From contig CAZTTO010000003.1 of assembly GCA_964616465.1 (NCBI GenBank), positions 124,001-188,000 on the forward strand: 64,000 bases of DNA. The letters run 5' to 3'. The position numbers were made by a program, and so were the translations under genes. This document shows positions 44,311 through 51,632 of the stretch, piece by piece (the stretch's first letter is position 1; each line of letters begins with the position of its first letter). The notes below the pieces were generated by a model that searched no databases, was not told the DNA's origin, and saw only the letters and a program-made list of their open reading frames with translations. This DNA is from JAFLBI01 sp964616465 (GTDB lineage: Bacteria > Bacteroidota > Bacteroidia > Chitinophagales > Chitinophagaceae).

Positions 44311-45252
44311 TTATAAGCTTGCTTTTTTAAGCTGCTTGGGGAGTTTGATATCGGTTTTTTGTTCTTTGCCATTGCGCTTGTACACCACAGCTGCTGATTC
44401 ACCTTCCTTTAATTCACGAAGTATAGAAAGGGCAGCCTCTAAATCGGTGATCGATTTCTTTTGTAAGCTGGTAATGAGATCGCCTTTTTGTAAACCTGCT
44501 TTTGCTGCTGGACTTTCAGGCGTAACTTCTAAAACGGCTACACCATTGCCATCTTCTGTTTCTTGAATTTGAAGTCCAATTTTTGGGCGGCGTAATTCAC
44601 GAATGACTTCTACTCGTTCACCAGGTCGTCCAGGCATCATAAATTCACCCATACGAGGCATTTCAAAGTCCAAATCGTTGAATTCAAATCGAAATCCTTG
44701 CGCAGCGGCTTTTGCCAATTTAGCTTCAAGGGTTTGTTTTTTACCATTTCTCTGGATATCAATTTTAACCAGATCTTCAGGCTTGTATTTGCCTATGGCT
44801 TCATAAAGCTCTTGACTCGTTGTAACTGCTTTGCCATCGACAGATAGAATGATGTCTTTTGTTTGGATGCCTGCTTTTTCAGCTGGACTATTTTTAGAAA
44901 CCTCAGTCACCTCAAGGCCGTTTTCCTTTTTTTCAGATGCAACACCCAGGAATGCTTTGTTTGAATTGGCTTCCTGCCAGATTTGTGGCATTGCCGCAAT
45001 ACGTTTTTTACCATTTACTACCATGCTGTCTGCGAACATCATAATTCTCCTGCCTCCATCTCCCCGTAAAATTTGGAAGTCTTCATTCATAGTACCATCT
45101 ATCACCTTTCCATTAATAATGACTTTCTCGCCATCAATCACAATGGTTGTTTTCTCCTTTTTAGTGGTTGTGTCTGCCTTTTGTTTGCCCTGGGCAATGC
45201 TAGTAATTGACAAAAGCGAGAGTCCTGCGAAAAGCAATAAAGCATGTTTCAT
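44311..45252 (-). CDS. Periplasmic protein with two PDZ domains
   Basis: Exported protein of 313 residues without a visible protease domain. The signal peptide MKHALLLFAGLSLLSITSIAQ is followed by a small beta region (about 33-75, TTIVIDGEKVIINGKVIDG). PDZ domain 1 lies at about 92-180 (KAFLGVASEKKENGLEVTEV, SPAEKAGIQTKDIILSVDG) and PDZ domain 2 at about 222-305 (KIGLQIQETEDGNGVAVLEV, SPAAKAGLQKGDLITSLQ). Both have the GLGF-like loop and the AGL-GD core. Two PDZ domains without a Ser-Asp-His triad suggest a substrate adaptor or scaffold, like a DegP/DegQ-type protein that lacks its protease half. It is a single gene with its own terminator. Confidence 0.85.
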   Translation of the reverse strand: MKHALLLFAGLSLLSITSIAQGKQKADTTTKKEKTTIVIDGEKVIINGKVIDGTMNEDFQILRGDGGRRIMMFADSMVVNGKKRIAAMPQIWQEANSNKAFLGVASEKKENGLEVTEVSKNSPAEKAGIQTKDIILSVDGKAVTTSQELYEAIGKYKPEDLVKIDIQRNGKKQTLEAKLAKAAAQGFRFEFNDLDFEMPRMGEFMMPGRPGERVEVIRELRRPKIGLQIQETEDGNGVAVLEVTPESPAAKAGLQKGDLITSLQKKSITDLEAALSILRELKEGESAAVVYKRNGKEQKTDIKLPKQLKKASL

Positions 45253-45359
45253 ATTAAGCTGTTTGTTTATGTACGAAAAGTTTAGTAGATCAAAACTAGG
45301 ACAATTCTGAAATACGAAACTCTTCGGATTTGTTAAAGTTGGGTGAAAAGGAGGACAGA

Positions 45360-48011
45360 TTAAAGCTCTTTGAGTTTAGTGAGCAAGGCATCTACTACTC
45401 CTGCAAAGCCTTCAAACTTGCTTCCACCAGCAGTTGCAATGGTTTTTTGTCCGCCCCCACCGCCCTGAATTTTAGCGGCGACTTCTTGTTTGATTAACTG
45501 GTTAGCATCTATATGAGCAGCCAAAGCATCGGATAGCGCAATAGCTACCCCACATTTTTCGCCCCAATTTGCACCAAGGACTACTAAATCGGCGTGCAAG
45601 CGAAGATCGTATGCCAGCTTTTTCAATGCGTCCATTGAGCTCACCAACACTTCCTGCGCAATATGGCTGTAAGTTCCATCTTGAATGGTTGATCCAGCAA
45701 GTTGATTGGCTAGTTGTTGTAGTTGTGCTGCTTCAAGTTGAGCGACTTTCTTTTCTAAAGCTTGTTTCTCTTGAATTAGCTTTTCCACTGCTTTTAACGG
45801 CTCTTTTGCCTTGAGCAAATTGCCTATTTCTTTTACATGGGTATATTGGTTCAACAAGTGTTGAAACGCAGCAGGACCTGTAAGCGCTTCAATTCTTCTG
45901 ACACCTGCAGCAACTGCTGCTTCTGTTTCAATCACAAATAAGCCCATCATACCCGTGTGGTTAACATGTGTACCACCGCATAATTCAACAGAATAATTAG
46001 GGTCTATGATCACCACACGAACTTTGTCGCCATATTTCTCTCCAAACAATGCCATAGCACCCATTGCCAGGGCTTCTTCTTTTGGCATTTCACGAATGAC
46101 TACTGGAATATTTTCTCTGATTTTTTCATTCACTTTTGCTTCTACTGCACGAATTTCTTCCTCGCTCATTTTGGCAAAATGCGAAAAGTCGAATCGCAAG
46201 CCATCTGTATTCACCAACGAACCCTTTTGTGCCACATGCTTACCTAATACTTCACGGAGTGCCGCATGCATTAAGTGTGTAGCTGTGTGGTTGTACATAG
46301 TCTTCAATCGTCTTTCGGTGTAGATAGCTGCTTTTACAGGAGCTTGAATATTAGTAGGTAAATTCTCTACAAGGTGAATGATGACTTCATTTTCTTTTTT
46401 GGTGTCAATTACCTGAATGATTTCACCATCAAAATTCAACGTACCTGTATCACCTGCTTGTCCACCGCCTTCTGGATAAAATGGCGTGGTAGCAAGCACC
46501 ACTTGGTATAATTCTTTGCCCTTGCTTTTTACTTTACGATAACGCTGCACATGTGTGTGCACTAAGATGTCTTCATATCCTACAAATCCCTTACCAGCTT
46601 CTTCATGCACCACTATCCAGTCTTCTGTATCAATTGCACTGGCAGCTCGACTTCGATTTTTTTGTTTTTCTAGTTCTTCATAGAATTTTTGCATATCGAC
46701 TTCCCAACCTATTTCTCTAGCCATTAACTGAGTTAAGTCAATAGGAAAGCCATATGTATCATATAAAATAAAAGCAGAAACACCATCAAATATTTTTGAA
46801 GCCTCAATGAATTGCTCTTGGTTCAGCTTAATTCTTTCATTAAAACTTGCAATTCCTTTTTCCAATGTTCTCAAAAACGCCTCTTCTTCTTCACGAATTA
46901 CTTTTGCAACAAAATCTTGCTGCGCCAATAATTCTGGGAATACTTGCTCGAATTGTGTGGCTATAACGGGTACAAGTTTGTGTAAAAGCGGTTGTTTGTA
47001 ATTGAGATAAGAATAATAATAGCGAACAGCTCTTCTCAAAATTCTACGAATGACATATCCAGCGCCTGTATTAGATGGTAATTGTCCATCTGCAATGGTG
47101 AAGCTAATAGCGCGAATATGATCTGCCAACACACGAAAAGCAACTGAAGGCTTGGTATCATCGGCTTCATAGCGAACTCCACTGAGCTTTTCAATTTCGT
47201 GTATGGTACCAGTAAACACATCGGTATCGTAGTTGCTCTGCTTTCCTTGAATAACACGCACCAAGCGTTCAAAGCCCATGCCTGTGTCAACGTGTTTTGC
47301 AGGTAAGCTAGCCAAAGTTCCATCTTTTAATCGGTTGAACTGGATGAATACGTTGTTCCAAATTTCAATCACCTGTGGGTGATCTGCGTTTACTAAGGTT
47401 TTACCGTCTACTAACTTTCTTTCATCATCGGGTCTGCAATCCACATGAATTTCTGTGCAGGGTCCACATGGACCTGTATCACCCATTTCCCAGAAATTAT
47501 CCTTTTTATTTCCCAATAAAATTCGGTCTTCAGCAATCACTTTCTTCCACTCGTTGTAAGCCTCCTCATCGCGGGGTAAGCCTTCCTTCTCATCACCTTC
47601 AAAAATGGTGACATACAAACGATCGCGATCGAGCTGATACACAGTTGTAAGCAATTCCCAACTCCAAGCGATGGCTTCGGCCTTAAAATAACCTTCGCGG
47701 GCCATACTTGGGTGACCAAAACTCCAGTTCCCCAACATTTCAAACATGGTATGGTGATAGGTATCAACCCCCACTTCTTCCAAGTCGTTGTGCTTTCCGC
47801 TCACCCTCAAACACTTTTGCGTATCGGCCGCTCTGGCATAAGGTGGCTTGGTATTTCCTAAGAAATAATCCTTAAACTGGTTCATACCAGCATTGGTAAA
47901 CAATAAAGTAGGATCATTTTTAACCACAATAGGGGCAGAAGGAACCACTGTATGCTGTTTGCCAGCAAAAAAATCGAGGAATTTTTGTCGGATGTCTTGA
48001 CTAGTCATCAT
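45360..48011 (-). CDS. alaS: Alanyl-tRNA synthetase
   Basis: Charges tRNA(Ala) in the cytoplasm. From ATG 48011 the protein has about 883 residues, normal for bacterial AlaRS. The class II catalytic core begins with FLDFFAGKQHTVVPSAP and includes TNAGMNQFKDYFLG and GPCGPCTEIH. The tRNA-recognition region follows. The editing domain holds NHTATHLMHAAL (HxxxH) and CGGTHVNHTG (the Cys-His zinc ligands). The C-terminal oligomerisation/C-Ala domain contains GGGGGQKTIATAGG. In-frame sequence extends to 48068, but that extension covers the promoter region. A TACTTTTG element lies upstream at 48066-48073. It is divergent from the M23 peptidase gene. Confidence 0.97.
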   Translation of the reverse strand: MMTSQDIRQKFLDFFAGKQHTVVPSAPIVVKNDPTLLFTNAGMNQFKDYFLGNTKPPYARAADTQKCLRVSGKHNDLEEVGVDTYHHTMFEMLGNWSFGHPSMAREGYFKAEAIAWSWELLTTVYQLDRDRLYVTIFEGDEKEGLPRDEEAYNEWKKVIAEDRILLGNKKDNFWEMGDTGPCGPCTEIHVDCRPDDERKLVDGKTLVNADHPQVIEIWNNVFIQFNRLKDGTLASLPAKHVDTGMGFERLVRVIQGKQSNYDTDVFTGTIHEIEKLSGVRYEADDTKPSVAFRVLADHIRAISFTIADGQLPSNTGAGYVIRRILRRAVRYYYSYLNYKQPLLHKLVPVIATQFEQVFPELLAQQDFVAKVIREEEEAFLRTLEKGIASFNERIKLNQEQFIEASKIFDGVSAFILYDTYGFPIDLTQLMAREIGWEVDMQKFYEELEKQKNRSRAASAIDTEDWIVVHEEAGKGFVGYEDILVHTHVQRYRKVKSKGKELYQVVLATTPFYPEGGGQAGDTGTLNFDGEIIQVIDTKKENEVIIHLVENLPTNIQAPVKAAIYTERRLKTMYNHTATHLMHAALREVLGKHVAQKGSLVNTDGLRFDFSHFAKMSEEEIRAVEAKVNEKIRENIPVVIREMPKEEALAMGAMALFGEKYGDKVRVVIIDPNYSVELCGGTHVNHTGMMGLFVIETEAAVAAGVRRIEALTGPAAFQHLLNQYTHVKEIGNLLKAKEPLKAVEKLIQEKQALEKKVAQLEAAQLQQLANQLAGSTIQDGTYSHIAQEVLVSSMDALKKLAYDLRLHADLVVLGANWGEKCGVAIALSDALAAHIDANQLIKQEVAAKIQGGGGGQKTIATAGGSKFEGFAGVVDALLTKLKEL

Positions 48012-48065
48012 AGCACTGAAATTTTGCCTTTCAATCACTTGCGAAGGGCTATCTTTGAAAGCCCG

Positions 48066-48073
48066 CAAAAGTA
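48066..48073 (-). promoter_or_regulatory. Candidate -7 element for alaS
   Basis: Read on the minus strand this is TACTTTTG, an exact TAnnTTTG match, 54 bases before the ATG at 48011. No clear TTG lies at the expected distance, so the assignment rests on the -7 box and position only. Confidence 0.4.
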
Positions 48074-48143
48074 AGCTTTTGTAAGCAGAGGGCCTTTCTT
48101 TGCGGGTAAAACTTATACGACATTTCTAGGCAGGAACATTGGC

Positions 48144-49115
48144 ATGAAGAAAACGAAGTATCATTTTAATACGCAAACCCTTCGGTTTGAAAAAGTACAA
48201 ACCCCACTCCGTGTGAAGTTGCTGAAGGCCCTTGGCTTTCTTGCAGCTTCCATAGCTACTGCATTTTTGATTGTTTTTTTTGCTTTTCAATATATTGACT
48301 CACCTAAGGAAAAAATTCTGAAGCAGCAGAACGACGATTTGCGCAATAACTATACGATCCTAAACGAGCGGATCAAGCAATTGGAGTTACAGATGAAGGA
48401 ATTGGAAACGCGCGATAACAATGTGTATCGTTCCATCTTTGAAGCACAACCTGTTCCAGATAGTGCTAGGGTTAAGGAAATGCAAGAAAAGCGTGAAGTG
48501 AGTCTTGTACAGGCTATGAGCGAATCGGAGCTTATTCAGGGAATTGCTGCACAGTTGAATAATCTTTCACTACGCAGTGGATACCAAATGAAAAGCTATG
48601 AAGAGATTGAGGATATGGTGAAAAATAAGGAGAAGCTATTGGCTGCTATTCCTGCTATTCAACCTGTAAGCAACAAGGACTTATCTCGTGTAGCCTCTGG
48701 TTTTGGATATAGAATTGATCCGGTATATAAAACGCGTCGCTTTCATGCTGGACTAGATTTTACAGCTCCTGTTGGAACGCCTATTTATGCTACGGCAGAC
48801 GGTGTGGTGAAAGAGGCGGGATATAATACTGGCGGTTATGGAAATAATGTGGTCATAAACCATGGATTTGGTTTCCAAACCCTGTACGCCCATATGTATA
48901 AAATTAAAGCGAGGGTTGGACAGAAAGTGAAGCGTGGAGAGGTGATTGGTTATATTGGAAATACAGGGAAAAGTACAGGTCCACACTTGCATTATGAAGT
49001 ACACAAAAAAGGTCAGCCTGTAGATCCAATCTATTATTTCTATAATGATCTTACGCCTGCTCAGTTTGAGCGAATCACCAAATTGGCGAAAGCAAGCAAC
49101 CAAAGTTTGGATTAA
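48144..49115 (+). CDS. M23 family metallopeptidase (LytM/NlpD-type), membrane anchored
   Basis: Cell-wall peptidase or amidase activator of 323 residues. One membrane helix (about 28-50) is followed by a periplasmic coiled coil (about 55-92, NDDLRNNYTILNERIKQLEL). The M23 domain (about 175-300) has the first zinc ligands His201 and Asp205 in FHAGLDF, GYGNNVVINHGFG, and His281/His283 in GPHLHYEVH. All zinc-site residues are present, so it may be an active peptidoglycan endopeptidase and not only an EnvC-like activator. It is divergent from alaS. The short gap to the next small membrane gene (50 bases) allows cotranscription. Confidence 0.92.
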   Translation: MKKTKYHFNTQTLRFEKVQTPLRVKLLKALGFLAASIATAFLIVFFAFQYIDSPKEKILKQQNDDLRNNYTILNERIKQLELQMKELETRDNNVYRSIFEAQPVPDSARVKEMQEKREVSLVQAMSESELIQGIAAQLNNLSLRSGYQMKSYEEIEDMVKNKEKLLAAIPAIQPVSNKDLSRVASGFGYRIDPVYKTRRFHAGLDFTAPVGTPIYATADGVVKEAGYNTGGYGNNVVINHGFGFQTLYAHMYKIKARVGQKVKRGEVIGYIGNTGKSTGPHLHYEVHKKGQPVDPIYYFYNDLTPAQFERITKLAKASNQSLD

Positions 49116-49165
49116 GGGAACAAATCGGCGATTTATTTGTCTTTGTATTTCTAAACAATTTCCAT

Positions 49166-49396
49166 TTGGAACCGGGAGTTCAAGAATTTTTACTGCGTAT
49201 AGTTAGAACCCTAAGCTTAGGTCTCCTTTGCTTGGCACTCAATTCTACTTTTGGAATAATGTATGGCTATGCATTTGTAGAGGGTAGTTGGGGCTGGGCA
49301 AATTTTGCTTATTATGTTTTCTTCTTTGTAAGTTTTGGGTGGCTCTATTGGTACTTAAGAAAACTTTGGAAGAATCCAATTGAATTTGATCGGTAA
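49166..49396 (+). CDS. Small membrane protein of unknown function
   Basis: Predicted 76-residue inner-membrane protein with two or three hydrophobic segments (LSLGLLCLALNSTFGIMYGY, then WANFAYYVFFFVSFGWLYWY) and a short charged tail. I recognise no family. The only usable start is a TTG at 49166, since the ATG inside the first helix would delete half of it. It lies 50 bases after the M23 gene and about 70 before the VanZ-like gene, both on the same strand. Membrane periodicity supports a real gene but the evidence is modest. Confidence 0.55.
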   Translation: MEPGVQEFLLRIVRTLSLGLLCLALNSTFGIMYGYAFVEGSWGWANFAYYVFFFVSFGWLYWYLRKLWKNPIEFDR

Positions 49397-49465
49397 CATT
49401 TTTTTAGCAGTTTCGTTACATGGCAAACTTGGGCTTTTTATTATTTGCCAGTACATTTACGAAAC

Positions 49466-49861
49466 ATGCATCCATTTCAACACATTTGCAAGCGTATAGT
49501 CGTTATAGGGACTTTAGTTATTTGGACCATCAAATGGGCTATAAGACCTTATGTAGATCTATCTGCTTTCGGTACTTTACTATTGGGTATTGCACCTAAT
49601 TTATTGGGCAGTTTTTTATTGCCCTTTGGTGCTTTCTGGTTGTTCAGGAGATTTTTTTGGATGGAAGAAGCTTATCAGGTTAGGCTTACTTGCTTTGCAG
49701 GTTGTGTATTAGTAACCATCAACGAATTTTTGCAATTGATTCCCATATTTGGCCGAACCTTCGATTGGCTTGATTTGCTTTTTTCCTTGGTTGGCACTTG
49801 GATGGGCTATCTTAGTTTTATGGCGCTCATGCAAAAACATCGTCTTGCTACGTATCCTTAA
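49466..49861 (+). CDS. VanZ-like small membrane protein
   Basis: Membrane protein of 131 residues with about four hydrophobic segments. The C-terminal part TINEFLQLIPIFGRTFDWLD resembles the VanZ motif, in which a conserved NExxQ is followed by an R-x-xDxxD segment. VanZ-like proteins are linked to glycopeptide tolerance, but most members have no proven role. The ATG at 49466 is used; a TTG at 49445 would add seven residues. Its stop overlaps the convergent DUF4440 gene by 4 bases. The family assignment is tentative because it is shorter than typical VanZ domains. Confidence 0.6.
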   Translation: MHPFQHICKRIVVIGTLVIWTIKWAIRPYVDLSAFGTLLLGIAPNLLGSFLLPFGAFWLFRRFFWMEEAYQVRLTCFAGCVLVTINEFLQLIPIFGRTFDWLDLLFSLVGTWMGYLSFMALMQKHRLATYP

Positions 49862-50280
49862 CTGGAATGATCGGCAACAATAACCCATTGTTTTCCAATC
49901 TTCTTCCATACTAGGGTGAAATACCCCCCTGGCTGATCATTTTTTCTAATGAGTGTCCACTTGCCAAGCATGAGGTAACAGTTCTTTGATAAGGATCTGG
50001 TCTCAACAATTTCAAACTTTAATTCTCCCATAGCGTCTTTTGTGGGATACGATTGTTCATACCTTTTCAAAGTGGCGTTCCAGCCATAGGTGGGTCCGTT
50101 TTTGCCAACGAAGAGAAGGCTGTCGCTTTGCCAGTAAGGTTGCATAAATGCTTGAAGATTGCCATTGTTCCAGGCTGTTTCTTGTTCTTTCATCAGCCGC
50201 TTCATAGTTTGAATGGCTTTGTTTTGTCCAAAGCTGACTAGGCTGAATAAGATGCAAAGGAGGAGGAATAATTTTCTCAT
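49858..50280 (-). CDS. Secreted NTF2-like/DUF4440 protein
   Basis: Exported protein of 140 residues with the signal peptide MRKLFLLLCILFSLVSFGQ. The remainder fits the SnoaL/DUF4440 cone fold: a helix with QETAWNNGNLQAFMQPYWQSD (the start of this block is typical), then LLFVGKNGPTYGW and a three-strand sheet (LKFEIVETRSL, CYLMLGKWTLIR, GYFTLVWKKIGKQWVIVADH). Members bind small ligands or are enzymes of unknown specificity. The start overlaps the mnmD stop as ATGA, so it is probably translated after mnmD. The family is likely and the ligand unknown. Confidence 0.82.
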   Translation of the reverse strand: MRKLFLLLCILFSLVSFGQNKAIQTMKRLMKEQETAWNNGNLQAFMQPYWQSDSLLFVGKNGPTYGWNATLKRYEQSYPTKDAMGELKFEIVETRSLSKNCYLMLGKWTLIRKNDQPGGYFTLVWKKIGKQWVIVADHSS

Positions 50281-50945
50281 GGTTGTATGGTTTTTTTAGC
50301 ACGAAGCATTTCTCTTTTTCGTGGTGGTCCGGGTAGTTTTTCTACTAAAAATCCAGCTGCAAGCATGGCTCTTCTTACATCGCTTTTGCTGCAATAAGTT
50401 ACCAGTATGCCATTGGCTTGTAAACTGGAGTATAATTTTTCAAACAATGCTTGTGTCCACAATTCAGGCTGTGCCGAAGGAGCAAAGGCATCGTAATAAA
50501 TCAGGTGAAATTTATTTTCAATTTCTAGTTGACGAATATCTAGTTGTTTCTTTTCAAAATGAAAATGATGGTCTAGCTGATGTGGCTCATTCCAACTGCA
50601 ACTGTGTAATAATTCAAACTGATGCTTTTTAGAGTCGTCAACATAGTTCAGCTCTTTGTAAATAGTCGCTTCTAAAGGAAATAGTTCAACAGCCGTATAA
50701 TCTATGTTGCGTGCGTGTGTTTGTGCAAATTGCCAAGTAAGCCAAGCATTCAAGCCTGTACCCAATCCCATTTCAAAAATATGTATCTGTTCTTTAGGTT
50801 CTAATTGAATAGCTTTTAGTCCTGCTTCAATAAAAACATGCTGACTTTCTTGCACAGCACCATGTCTGCTATGGTAGGTAATATCAAGGTCGTCTACCAA
50901 AACAGTGTGCGACAGATCGGCTGTTATTTGAAGAGATCTTTTCAC
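50277..50945 (-). CDS. mnmD: tRNA mnm5s2U34 methyltransferase (MnmD / MnmC1-type)
   Basis: SAM-dependent enzyme that methylates the wobble uridine side chain in tRNAs read by Lys, Glu and Gln codons. The 222-residue protein has the SAM-binding loop IFEMGLGTGLNAWLTW, the acidic second strand YTAVELFPLE, and the catalytic-site block IYYDAFAPSAQPELWTQ. The end GFLVEKLPGPPRKREMLRA is diagnostic of the MnmC methyltransferase half. It stands alone without the FAD oxidase half of E. coli MnmC, as is usual for MnmD. The start codon is GTG at 50945, only 26 bases from the divergent glycosylase gene. It overlaps the DUF4440 gene as ATGA. Confidence 0.92.
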   Translation of the reverse strand: MKRSLQITADLSHTVLVDDLDITYHSRHGAVQESQHVFIEAGLKAIQLEPKEQIHIFEMGLGTGLNAWLTWQFAQTHARNIDYTAVELFPLEATIYKELNYVDDSKKHQFELLHSCSWNEPHQLDHHFHFEKKQLDIRQLEIENKFHLIYYDAFAPSAQPELWTQALFEKLYSSLQANGILVTYCSKSDVRRAMLAAGFLVEKLPGPPRKREMLRAKKTIQP

Positions 50946-50971
50946 AACTGCAAAATAACTATCTTCCTTGT

Positions 50972-51601
50972 ATGGAGTATATAAAACACTTGAGGAAGGA
51001 TGCTAGACTGAAAGAAATTTTAAAAAACCAGTCGCCCTTTGTTTTACAAGAACAAGCAAGACTGATTGATTATTTAATAGACAGCATAGTTGGACAACAA
51101 TTGAGCACCAAGGCTGCTGCAGTAATAGTTGGAAGATTTAGGAATATGTTACCTAAAAAAGGAAGTCTTCAAGATATTCTTGCTTTAGAAGTAGAAGCGT
51201 TGCGTGCAGCTGGATTAAGTTATCAAAAAGCCTCCTATGTGCATGCTGCTGCTGATTTTTTTCTTCAGCAGAAAATTACAGATGCAAAGTTGCGTAAAAT
51301 GTCGGATGCGACTATTCTTGAAACGCTCACTCAAATTAAAGGTGTTGGCAAGTGGACCGTACAAATGATGCTCATATTTGGCATGGGAAGAGAAGATGTA
51401 TTTGCTCCCGACGATTTAGGTATTAGACAGGCTATGCAAGATGTGTATGATTTAGATCATTTGCAAGGCAAGCAATTGGTTGCAGAGATGGAACTAATAG
51501 CAAAACACTGGCAACCTTATCGTTCTTATGCCTGTTTGCATTTATGGAAACACAAAGACGATTCTAAAAAAAGCAAAACAATAAAAAAGCCCTTGAAATG
51601 A
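50972..51601 (+). CDS. DNA-3-methyladenine glycosylase II family (AlkA-type HhH-GPD)
   Basis: Base-excision repair glycosylase of 209 residues. The helix-hairpin-helix-GPD core is clear: LIDYLIDSIVGQQLSTKAAA, the hairpin ETLTQIKGVGKWTVQMMLIF, and the catalytic Asp in FAPDDLGIRQAMQ. It lacks the N-terminal beta domain of E. coli AlkA and no Fe-S cluster cysteines are visible, so it is the compact AlkA-like type. It removes alkylated purines. The last codons overlap a bidirectional terminator hairpin. Confidence 0.92.
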   Translation: MEYIKHLRKDARLKEILKNQSPFVLQEQARLIDYLIDSIVGQQLSTKAAAVIVGRFRNMLPKKGSLQDILALEVEALRAAGLSYQKASYVHAAADFFLQQKITDAKLRKMSDATILETLTQIKGVGKWTVQMMLIFGMGREDVFAPDDLGIRQAMQDVYDLDHLQGKQLVAEMELIAKHWQPYRSYACLHLWKHKDDSKKSKTIKKPLK

Positions 51602-51614
51602 ATCAAGGGCTTTT
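51585..51614. terminator. Bidirectional terminator overlapping the glycosylase stop
   Basis: AAAAGCCCTTGA (51585-51596) and TCAAGGGCTTTT (51603-51614) are perfect 12-bp arms around a 6-base loop. The left arm encodes the final codons of the glycosylase. It serves both this gene and the convergent S46 peptidase gene. Confidence 0.85.
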
Positions 51615-51632
51615 AATTTAAAATTGAGCTCT

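Noticed and set aside
44831..45310. 159-residue plus-strand ORF antisense to the double-PDZ gene
   Set aside because: The minus-strand frame has a signal peptide and two PDZ domains; the antisense frame has no domain and no start context.
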